NCBI GenBank assembly: GCA_000969725.1
Contig: JXSR01S005704.1
DNA: 30,730 bases
Direction: 5' to 3' (one strand)
Source of the DNA: Ophiothrix spiculata
Lineage: Eukaryota; Echinodermata; Ophiuroidea; Amphilepidida; Ophiotrichidae
The notes beneath the pieces were generated by a model. That model saw only the letters and a list, made by a program, of their open reading frames with translations. It had not been told where the DNA came from and did no database searches. Positions 12,701-24,700 of the stretch are shown here, piece by piece (the stretch's first letter is position 1; every line of letters begins with the position of its first letter). A program made the translations under genes and the position numbers.

Positions 12701-15700
12701 TGGCGTTTATAGTAAACATCTTTAAATTAAAGAAAGATATGATAGACTCAAAACAAACAAACCAACAAAACCTAATTCTTTGTTCACAAGAAGATGATAT
12801 TCCACCCAATTTGTTCCTTAGCAAACTGTTGACAATGATTCTATTTTCCTGAATTTTCAATATCAAAAAGTGTATCTGTTGAATTAAAATGTTTTTATTA
12901 TAATCTAGAAATGTTAAAAGTGCAATTCATGATTTTGATGTGACATAACCTCCCTTCTTTGCTAGCTAAATAAAAAGAAGAGCATAACATAAATATATAC
13001 TGAATAATACGGTTTGTTTCCAAGTTACAAGCTTTTCAGTATTTTGAAAATCCCCATAGGTTATTGTGTTGTAATTACTGTCGGGGCCCCAACAAAAGTA
13101 TGATATATTCACCAAAAATTGTTTGGTTGATGCAAAAAAGTATTAATTTTGAGAATTTAACGAATTATTTCTAGAAACACTTATCACTTAATTTTTACAT
13201 TGCTGGCAATTCAAAGGATAAATGAATTGTCTCTTGTACTCTAAGTATTCAAATTTAATAGGAGTGGTTATGGATATCAATTAGTAGTGGAAGTATTCAA
13301 ATTTAATAGGAGTGGTTATGGATATCAATTAGTAGTTTTACATATATTCAAATTTAATGGGAGTGGTTATGGATATCAATTAGTAGTTGGAAGTATTCAA
13401 ATTTAATAGGAGTGGTTATGGATATAAATTAGTAGTTACACGTATTCAAATTTAATGGGTGTGGTTATGGATATCAATTAGTAGTTAGAAGTATTCAAAT
13501 TTAATAGGAGTGGTTATGGATATAAATTAGTAGTTACACGTATTCAAATTTAATGGGAGTGGTTATGGATATCAATTAGTAGTTAGAATAGCTTTCAAAA
13601 AATGCAATAAAATCGGTAAGTGTCACAGAAATTTGAATTTCACATTGGTGATTGTGGCTAATTAATGTCTTTAAACTCAGAACGCATCCATTTGGATCGA
13701 ATGCTTTTTTAACCCTTTGGGATCCTAATTAATTTTCAGGTTGAAGTTTACCTTCACTAGTATATGTCATCACAACCACCATGGTATGCATGTTATGCCA
13801 AATCTTTTTTCGAGGTTTTAGAGGACATTTCAAGCATTGGAACGATACAAAATTTGATACTATAGACCATATCGATAATTGACATAATCCCGCCGTTGAC
13901 TGGGTAAATCCACAGAATCGGACAGGGAACGGAACTCAGAGCGAGAGCAAGTAGTGTGTTTATCATACTTGGCCTCGTTCTTAGTTCCGATTCCCCGTCC
14001 GGTACTGTGGATTTACCCCATCAACGGCGGGATTATGTCAATTATCGATATGGTCTATAGGTTGTTTCATTTTGGATATTCAAACATTTTTATTGTGGTA
14101 ATTTAGTTATTTCTTATAACTTATTTAAGTATTTCTTAATTTGCAAGAAACACTCAGGCGTTCTATGGATCTGAAAGGGTTAATTATTTTTACCATAAAC
14201 AACTTTGAAATTGAATTTGCACTGAAACGCAAACGAATTGCAGCAGATTACAATAATAAAACCCAATGAAAGTTCTTTTTTTTACAAGTTACTTTGTTGA
14301 TATGAGTGGTGTTCTGTTTTAGTTCTATTCATCACCATGCTCAGAACAATGAATGTTCACTGCTGTGTGCATTTATGTCTACTATGAATTGAGCTTTAAT
14401 GTGCATATAAATCTTGAAGTTTGTAGCAAGCAATCAGACTTGATTACGTACGAGACCCAGAGCATATCCCTTGTATTTTACACCATTGTGAACTGTTGGT
14501 TTTGAAAATATTGTGTAAAAGACTTGTAATGATTGATTAGGATTGATTAAGACCAAATAAGTGTGTGTTAATATTTTTGTATATGAATCGTTCAGATTTT
14601 GGTATTATTTTTAGCTACTTGTGTTGCTACCACATGGACAAACATTGAACATAAGTTTATTTGAATATTCAGCAATATTGGGTATGTGCTTTTGATTTGA
14701 ATAATACTAATTTACTTCCCCGTATGGTCATATTGGTTTATGTGCGTTAATCAGCTGCTTGTCGTATATTTCAGGATCTATAGAGTGTATATATATATAC
14801 TTTGCCTGCTTGTTGCCCCCTTTTCACTTGCTGCTTTCTATTATTTTTGCATGCATGCATAACACTAGTGCCACTTGTATGGCCTAAGGATGATTGCACC
14901 GATTCGCTTATCAGGGGTAAGATTAATGTCTATCAAGACCACTGCACTGCACTGCACTGGTTGTTCCATTCTGAACAAAACTATGATTAAAATTAAGTGT
15001 GTCACAATGTCTCCTTGGTGTGGAAGAAATTGCAAACTTTTGATAACCTTGATAATGTCAGTATCTTTTCCTGAGATAAGTAAATTGTATGGTTTACTTA
15101 GACCCTTGAGACTTGATTTCCGGTGTACCATCACCCACCTGCATTATGAAATAGCCGCAGCGTTTAGTTTTCAAGAATCTTGAAAAAACTCAATATTTGC
15201 TTCAATTTGTCTTTTTTTGTTGATTTATGGTGTCTATATCAAAACTGGGTGTATGATCTCAAAGTATTATGGTAACAATACTTCAGATAGATATGGATTT
15301 GGGTCTTTTAAAGTAAATGTAGAAGGTGTTCACTTTAGCTTTAAAAAAATTGTCTTTACGTGATGAATAATGAAAAAGTTGCCTAATTTAGCACTGAAAA
15401 AAATGTTACGCTAAACCAGAAATCAAGTCTCAAGGGCCTTATCTCAATCATTTTCACACTTCAATGTCCATCATTGCTTGGGGCCATCCATGCGATGCAA
15501 CAAAAATTAGTTGACAATTAGTGCAAATTTGAAATCCAATGCAGTTTGGACCACACCAACTTGGACCACACTACACTGCATACCATATTGTTCCTATTAA
15601 TCCTCCATGCTCTATTAAATGTCCACCTTTTTTTTAAAAACAGTCAATTTCTGAACATTTTCTTACATTACTGAGCTTACCATTCTTGTGAGTTACGACA

Positions 15701-18700
15701 AACAGATCCTGGAAGTTAATAAATGAGGCAATGGTCCTGGAAAGAAAGCAAACTATTTGCACTACTTCCGGGTTTTCGCATCTGTTATTGCCATATTTTT
15801 AAAGCTTATATCTACATAACAAATTTATGGTATCTATATTCCATGTTGCATGATAGAATTTGATTTCAAATTGTCACTAATTTTCAACCCAAGATTGAAT
15901 AAGTCAGCACAATGAGTTTTACAGGAGCCAAGTCACTGAAAAATTGCCTAAATTTGTTAACTTCTAGGTGGTTCAGCAACTCGGCGCCCAGTGCAGAGTA
16001 CCAGTAGTATGACAAGTATGGATGGCAACTCTGTTGATAAGCCAGAGCTCTTGCTGCAGCCAACGCCTATTCTTATGTGAGTATTGACAATTAGGGTGGC
16101 AAGACAATTGTAGTCTAACTTAAATGTTGGCAGTATAAAATTGTAATATAAGGTGACGAAAAAAAAAATTGTCTGATTTTTACAAAATTTTGGCAAAACT
16201 AAAAAAACCTGCACATTTAGGGACAGTTGGGCCCGTAAAACAGGGTGTGTTTTTTCTGTCGCCTAATTTTCAGGATGGTATGTGAATCTAATAATTTTTT
16301 CAAATAATTCAAATAATGTTATCATTTTATAGAGAACCTACTGAACTATTTATTCCTTAGAAAAGCCATTTTGATTTCAAAGTACTATTTATGTCTGACG
16401 TCATCGAAAATCAGTACACGCATAGCCATAGTTAGCTTTGCAATTTGTCAACATTATAATGACCATAGATTAAAGAAAGTACAGATAGGAAACTGGACTA
16501 TTTGCACCATAAAAATTTGTCTAAATTAGGGAATTGCATCATGCGGGCACCATGCCTGGACCGATGCTGCACCAGTGCGTAGTGAACCCGCTCTGTTCTC
16601 TGGTTGCGCGCTACAATTGCATGACTATAGCTCAATGCGCATCTTACATTTTACTGCCAAATTGTGCATACGCAAGCAACAACACTTGAGTGACTCGATA
16701 GCCGCATTTTCAATCAAGTTACCAATCCGTTGCCGGAGTACAATTATGACATTTTCAAATGAAAACTCACGATCCCTTAAAATGTGTTATTTCCTCTGTT
16801 CTGGTATATATGTAAACTTATATTTTACAAGTGTGGAATTAAAAAATAATCATGCTAAAAAATTAAATGAAACTGGTCAAAAATAAAAATAGTTTTATTC
16901 AAACCTTCATTGAATTTTTACAAAGCCTTATCAATTCCATTAATCGTCATGTGAGTGAAAGAAAGTCTTATCTGCAATAGCTGCCATTTGTCATTAATTT
17001 GCATTGCATATTGTGTATCTCCAGGCTGTGGTCAGTGGCTCTTGAAATGGTTCTTCAGGTGGCGGTGCCACCTGAAGAACCATTTCAAGAACCACTGACA
17101 TAAGACAGTGAAATTTGGGGGGATTTTTCACATTCTAGTGACTTGGTATTAAATAAATATAACTTACGGCAGCCATTGCAGATACGACTTTCTTGCACTC
17201 ACATGACCATTTGTTACCAATAGGCTTGGTGGTGCTGCTGACAGTCAAGATGGTTCCAGCCAGCAAGAAGCATACCAGCTGAGTTTAACAGGAGTGATAT
17301 GCCAGGGAGACATGCTGTATATACAAGTGGAAACATCATGTCCACTTCCCAGAAGGAAACAGAGGAGAAAACGCAAGGCATTTACTAGAAAAACGTAAGT
17401 GTGGTTTAATGCCGTCTACGTCAATTCTTCGCAACTTAACAGATTACTAACCCTGCCTTTCCAAATTGTAGAAGCTCTTTTCATTTGATTATGTCAAAAT
17501 GTTCTGGAAAATTCATATTTTTTGATTCTCGTAACTGAATGCTCAGATATGTTTTGGTGCTATGATCTTTTTGAATTGTTGCCTTGAAGGTCCAGTTCAT
17601 GGTTATCATTTGATTAAAACTTCACCTCATTATTATGATAGAGAGGTGAATATCAAATTAATGCATGATAAAACTTTCACTTGATTCTATTTATTTTAAC
17701 CCTAACCCTGGCAGACCAAAGTGCATAGAAACCTAGACGACACAGAAAAACAGGCAAGCTATTCAGTCCTAGTCCATACATCAAAAAACACTAGGTTTGT
17801 GTGTAAGTCATGCAATTGTGCATGACCTTAAACTTGAACCTGCAAAGACCGTGCCTGTAATCATACACCATGCAGTACAGTACAATGCTGCATCCTTAGA
17901 AATTTGATTGTATTGTCATTGTATGGTCCAGGTGGGTTAGGGTTATAGTTAGTAGCTTAAAAATATCCATTGTCGGGTCCAGCAAGCGGTAATTTGAAAA
18001 TGACACACTTTCTCATTTTTCTCATGAGTACAAACAAATTGCAAGAATGGTTTCAGATTTGCAGCCAATATCAGTCATCAGTTCTATTAGCTGAAAATCT
18101 GAATTTTGATAGAGGTGATCTTAGGAATTAATGAGACTGTAAATCATAATTGGCCTTTTACGTGCCATATTTTGTTGTTTGTTGTGTCCTTAGGTTGTTG
18201 CTTTTGTTTTGGAATTGTGCAGATGTAAATGTCATTAAATAACTTTTAAGCTTCTCACCGCACACTGTCTTCCATGATTTTATTTTCATTCATCTCACTC
18301 AGGTCAGATAAGACCCAAGGTTTTTCCAACGCGAACACTGGGCAGTGTTTACCCTATGGTGACTGGCTTTTTGCGTCTGGTCGGACAGAAAAAATGACAC
18401 CCAGGCGCCGGTATTTTTCCCTACTATATCGCCTGGATCTTGCCGTGTAAAATTTTTGGTCTCTAGTATGAGGCCATATTTATGAAGAAAATGATTGGAA
18501 ACAAAGATATTTTTGGAAAATACATATTCATCAGAAGAATATCAAACAAAGTGTTCTTTTATTGATGAATTCTTGATTTCCAAATCAAAATATTATATGC
18601 AATTTCGGAAATGGCTCCTGGTTCCTAAAAAACGGCTTTGGTTTTTTGTAAATTTTGATAAAAAGGAGCCGCTTTTTTCAGATTTCTGGTTCTTGGTCCT

Positions 18701-21700
18701 TGTCCGCTTAAGAAAAAGATTGGATGAGACTCATTCATCAATCTCTTTTATTATATTTGCCTGAAGAAAACTTTTCACTTTTATGTGTTTTGTGCGCCAA
18801 CAAATCACACAATATTCATGAGCTTGCGTGAATTGACAGTTCTGTTGCTGTGTAACTTGATGATCGATTTGACTGGTTTTGATGTTCACGCACAGTGTGA
18901 TTTAGTTCCGCCCAGAATGAAAAGGGTTTTTTCAGACTACTATAATTGATTCTCTTCATTATATCTGTTTTTTTTGATGTGTGTTTCTATAGAAGCAGCC
19001 ATAGTATCAGTGTGCCGGCTGATAATCAAGTGCCAAAGTCAGCCACAAGTCATGATGCCGGTGACGAGTACACCAGTTCTGAAGCTTCCGAGGTTGACAC
19101 ATTAGGAACCGTAAGTTTTCCCCATATAAAATTTGGGAATATACAAGCACAGACTGGGAAAATGGCTAAAATCAATGGTTAGGCTATTTGATTGGGCAAT
19201 TCTTGAGACGATTTCAAAACCCTCAATAATCATCTCAGCATTGTTATTCCTAAGCCACTTTTGCTTGTATATAGATAAAGATCCACTTAGACAATAATAA
19301 CTGCGCACCGTCTTTTTTGAGGTCATTGTTTAAAATCAGAGGTGTTTGTTTTAGGCTGAGGTACTTTTCTGAGGGAGTGTAGCTCTTTGATGTTATATTG
19401 ATGCTTCTAATGTACAGTTTATGTATATTTAAAAAAATATTTAGCAAGACATTTAAGAATGGTATCAATAGTTCAAATCTTTTAAAAATATAAATTTCAG
19501 CAGTATGTGACTGAAACATATATTTTATTCTTTATCTCAGAATGAAAAATGCTGACTTTAGGCAATAAAAAAGAACTGTTATTGGCCTAAATTTACATTT
19601 TGGAAGATTTTTCCTTTAGCTTTGCTAAAATCTTATAAAATCTGCAGTCTTTGGGCCAAAATTGTTAAAATTTGGCTAATACTTTATAGAAAATTTCTTT
19701 GTAAAAATTTTTCATTTTTTCTCCCATTTTTTTCTTATTTTTTGGTTATTTTGGGCATTTTTTTTAGAAAAAAATTCGCCTGACTAACCAACCCAACTTG
19801 AAAGGTCAGCCTGACCGTAAAACAGGATTTTTTTTTTGGTCACCTTATGGAAAGTTTGGTGTCAATGGTCTCATATAGTAACTTTATTTTGACAGATTCC
19901 CACCTGGATTAAGAAAGAGCTGAAAGACTCGGAACCCCCTGACGAAGATAATGACGCTGATTTGAGTGAAGATGATGGGCTTGTGGAAGAGTTGATGGAG
20001 CCTGAAGTCACTACACCAGGCATCAAAATCAGCAAGGAGTTGACGGCATTGAAAGGTACGCATTTTTTCCAATATTAGCTGGTTTCAAGCTGTCTTTCAT
20101 ATCTATTGTAATGCCATGATGACCTCTCTAATTGTGACCCATCATATTGATAGGTGCCTTAACACCCACATAGTAAAATATGTGGTGTGGGACATTGAAG
20201 ATTAACAATATCAATCAGTAGAAAAGGTTGAAACTTCTACATCACTTGCAAGAACATACCTGTAGTAGATCTTTCGATAGACACCGTCTATCGTCCTCAG
20301 CTACTTCTTTGGCACTGGCGATGATGTTAATGCTGACGGAAGTAATGTCAACACGCCGATAAACAAAACATCACGTGAAAAGTCTTAAAAGTTCTTGATG
20401 ACAGGATCCCAGACGGGATCCAGGTCCAGACCCTGGTCCCTGTTCAAATTTGGTTTTTGCTGCCTGATATAGATGGCTTCCAACACCCTCCTGGGAAAGT
20501 CTCTTGATTCCTTAGCTAAAATCTTCACTTGATCCTGTTGGATGTTTTGTTTATCGGCGTGTTGACATCACTTCCGTCAGCATTAACATCATCGCCAGTG
20601 CCAAAGAAGTAGCTGAGGACGATAGACGGTGTCTATCGAAAGATCTACTACAGGTATGTTTTTGCAAGTGATGTAGAAGTTTCAACCTTTTCTACTGTTT
20701 ATTACCATCACGTATGAGCCTATTTTCGAACAATATCAATCAGGTTCCAACATCCAAAACCCCAATAAAATTTAAGATAAAAACACAAATTTCTCAAATC
20801 ATCTTTATCGAAATCAGCTACAGACCAAAAACAGATGTGAGTGTAACTGTGCAACCAAACATCCAATAATCAAATGAAAGCTGTCATTTTAAAGCTTTTA
20901 AGTCTCGGCTTTCAAATGAGACCAAAATATTGATGTTGGGACTCTTAGATACATTTTGATATTACAGGTCACAAGTGGGCACTCTGGACTTTGTTGTATT
21001 TTCAAGATTTTGCAACAAACTGATATAAAATTTAACCTCTTGTTTTGGTTTCAATGGCCTCGTGAACAGTTGGATTGAAGGCAACTGTTCTCGATGACCC
21101 ATCTTGGAAATTATGCAAATGAGGTCTATTACATCGCATCAACTCCAGATTGCAAAGATTCCGTTATTTAAGCTGAATTCATATTCAAATTGTGTTTGTT
21201 TTGATCAGATGCATTTCATATAAGTTCCCCAACAAATGAGTACTTATATACAATTATATTTACACTCAAAATGTATACTGATTGAGATTAACAGAAATTA
21301 ATTTACTTAGCTGACCATGCTGACAGAAAATTTAAATAATGCAGTTACATTTTGCAAATTTGCATCTTATCTATATTCTTCCAGGTAAAAAGGGACTCAA
21401 GAATGACAAAATCAATGGCGGTACCAAACAACCCAAGACAACAACTCAGGTAACCATATTCATTTGGGTGCACTACACTAAATATTTAAACTAGCGCTCG
21501 CTATCCAGCATTTCTAAAATCGGCAAAATTGACTGCACTCTCCTAAATGAGGACCTCTCCACATGGACAAATCAATGTGTACTTCACACATCTAGATGCA
21601 TGTAGATTGAACTAGACTCCAGACTGCGTGTATACATGCGTGTAGTTGCGCTATTTCCACGCACACGCACACCCAGCGTGTCAATACGCGCACCTGGAGT

Positions 21701-24700
21701 AAAATCAAATTGAGGCGCGACCGTGTGAACACAATCTGCACTTCGGAAATCTACATTCATCTAGATGCATCTACATTTGACACTTCCATGTGGAGAGCCC
21801 CAATATCATATCCATTATGGGACATAAGGCTTTCAAAAACTAGTCTATAAAGTTGTGTTTGTTTATGATAGTTAACATAGCAATACAGAGGTGGTGCCAG
21901 GGTTTCTTGTTATAAGGGGCAACCGACATTTGAAGCCCAAAAGGTACATCCAAAATTTGTTGATGAAGTTTTTGAAAACTGAACAGAAAAAAGGTCTCCC
22001 AAGCGCACAGATGACTTACAACAATTTAATTTTCAATTTGTCCACCAAAAATTTAAACAAAGTTACACATTTCTAACTTCTAACTAACTAATTTTTGGGG
22101 GGGATTATCTCTTTGTTTTTTTATCCCCTTTTTTGTCTTTATTTGTTCCGGAAATCCAGTGGCACCACCCCTGTAGCAATACACTTTGTGTTATTTAAGT
22201 GTGAATCTTTAATATACCCCTCAAAACCTTTGAAAAATGCCTTAACTTTAATTATGCATGTAAAAAAATGTCAAATATCTTAAAAGTAAATATTGCTTGT
22301 TCTTTAAAGAAACCAGACAGTGGGATCAAAAGAACAGACTCCAAAGGATCTCAAGAAAGTGGAATAGAAGTGCCATCTAGTGATTCCAGCACAGCTGATC
22401 CAATGAATAATAACAAAACTCTCAGGTAAGGGTTACCCATCCCAGCGGGATCAGTCATCATTGACGATATGTAAACTTGATTGTTTTAAATCTTGCGGAA
22501 GAGAGATAGTTTTCAAAGCCTGTCCGAGGAAAAATTGATATCTGAGAAATGTTCAAAAAAGGAGTGTTTTGAGAGACAGTGTCTGCGAAATGAAGAAAAA
22601 GAGTATTTTCCAGAAACCACAATCATGTATGCATCTTAAAACTGAATATTTTTTGACTCATTTTTTCTTTTTATGATGGGTTTTCATTTGATTTTAACCA
22701 TGATTTAACACATCCAAGAAGTAAATAAAATAAAATAAAATAAACTATTGTGATTTTTTTTGCAACTACAAGACTATGTTGTGTTCAGTGTCTTGGTTGT
22801 TTTAAAAAGAGGTGTTTGATTTTGTGCAATTCTACGTGTCAACCCTCCATTTTTGGAAAGGATTTCACTCTGTAACGCACCAACTAAAAATTAAATCAAT
22901 ATAAAAGCCAGAAGCGGATTGGCAGGCTGAACACAATATTGTAGAGTTAATTTTTGACAATAACATACGATTTTAACCCCATCAAAATATGGATTTTTGG
23001 TGTCAAAAATTTCTGGAAACCTAATTAAAATTTGCTTTTCTAAAAATTAAACTAAATTACTTTTTAGAATCTGGAAATCAATGTCCAGGTTCTGTTTTTC
23101 AAATTGTTGATTCTCAATTTATTTTTTGAAATATTGTGACATTTTTGTTGCAAAATTGGCCACCTTTGACCTATTTTTGCAATATTTTTGAAAATGAGAT
23201 AATATCAAACATTTGAGAAAACCAAACCTTGACATTTGTTTCTAGATTCTAAAAAGCACTTACTTACAAATTTTACTTTAGCAAGTTTTGGTAAGACTTT
23301 CCAGAAATTTGTTGCCACCAAAAACACATATTTTTGCCCTAGAGCTAAAATGATAAATTTTTGTCTAAAATCAACATCATGTTCCACATGTCATTTGGCT
23401 TCTATAAATGTATACTCTTATATGGATTTAATTTTTAGTTGGTGAGTTACAGGGTAAAAACTGTTTCAAAAATGATAAGTTGACACCAACCTTAACAATT
23501 GAAGTGTACCTTCCAACTACAGTCATCATGCAAGTATATCAGACTCAGCTACGAGATCAATAGAATATCCCTTGTATTCTACAACACTGTGAACTGTTGG
23601 TTTTGTATTGTGTAAGACTCTAGTAATGATTTAATTAGGATTGATTAAGACCAAATCACTACGTATTAATTGTACATAAATTGTTCATGATTTTGGTATT
23701 ATTTTTAACTAATTTTGTTGCTACCACATGGACAAACATTGATAATAAGTTCATTGAATATTGAACAAGATTTTTTATGTAGTTATGATTCGAAAAATGC
23801 GGACTAATTTACTTCCCCATGCAAACATATTGGTTTATGTTTGTAAATTGGCTGCTTGTTGCATATTTCAAGATTGATAAAAGTATAATCCTGCTAACCC
23901 TGCACTATTACTAACCAACCATCTTGCACATTGCCTTTTACTAACAGTGTACCCGACAGTCCAAAAGCCAAGCGACCAGTCAATGGACATCACACAATGT
24001 AAGCTAACAGTATACTAATAACATATTATGGTACGTTTTTGCCTAACCAAACTTCCAGTCATGTGACTGAGCCGTTCCATTAGCAGGGAGAAGAGTAGAA
24101 AAAACGCTTGGTTAATGTGAAAATCAATTAAAATGCTAGTATATAGGCCACCAAATAATAATTAATTGTTTGTACTTTTCATTTCTTGTTAATGATTTCA
24201 AATCGAATGATACCATTTGTTTATTGTTATTCTTGATAAGGACTTATATGAAATGTATTGGATATCCATGATCACTATAGGGGGTGTTGAATTGTTCACA
24301 GGGTAAATTCACTTTATTTAAAAAAAAATGTAAACAAGTACAAGTTTGAAGATATATATTTCACTACAAAAACATACATTACAGTTACAAGATAGCTAAG
24401 AGAGTTATGCAATGGCTATATCGAATTATGTTAAACCAGCCAATGCTACCATGAAAGATTTGACCTTTACGTTTTTATTAACATCATACCATCCATTATA
24501 TGATATGACCTTCATTTTTAATCAGCAGGGTGTTTGACTCTCGTCCACTTCTGAATAGATAACTACAAATGTTACAAAATACCTGCTTTAATTAAATCCC
24601 TTAAGGTTAAGAAATATGATAATTGTCATTGAGCAGCACATCTATTAATAATTTGTGATAACCATACAGGTTGATCAATGCGACCCGAGCATTGGACAAA

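Larger units (their letters stand above)
20219..20728 (-). mobile_element. 5'-truncated Penelope-like element with inverted terminal arm
   Basis: The insert is flanked by the 15-bp duplication AACAATATCAATCAG (20204-20218 and 20729-20743). The minus strand encodes a GIY-YIG endonuclease remnant. The sequence after its stop (20216-20372) recurs in inverted orientation at 20541-20697, differing at only about two of 157 positions. Both arms hold a hammerhead-like motif, a hallmark of Penelope-like element terminal repeats. The near-identity of the arms suggests a recent insertion or inversion event. Confidence 0.85.
20132..20974. mobile_element. MITE family B copy 2, split by a retroelement
   Basis: The ends TTGTGACCCATCATATTGAT and ATATTACAGGTCACAA are inverted. 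Blocks GGTTCCAACATCCAAAAC, GCAACCAAACATCCAATAAT and GAGACCAAAA match 2693-3131. A 510-bp insert (20219-20728) interrupts it. Without the insert and one target copy it would be about 318 bp. Confidence 0.85.

Noticed and set aside
13245-13584. CRISPR-like array
   Set aside because: Repeats are contiguous with no unique spacers of constant length, in a eukaryotic intron; it is a minisatellite.
14942-14958. TGCACTGCACTGCACTG microsatellite
   Set aside because: Only three units; trivial.
14865-15183. Overlapping ~90-100-codon frames on both strands
   Set aside because: They run into a MITE end (15098) and encode nothing recognisable on either strand.
16575-16886. 103-codon open frame on the + strand in intron 7
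   Set aside because: No recognisable protein, no splice context and a composition like the surrounding intron; read as chance.
20541-20567. Extension of the GIY-YIG frame (HADKQN) beyond the remnant
   Set aside because: These bases belong to the inverted arm, so the open frame there is accidental.
22310-22425. LC8 (dynein light chain) binding motif in SKGSQESGIEV
   Set aside because: It lacks the TQT core and sits far from the coiled coil, unlike the known NEK9 site; too weak to call.
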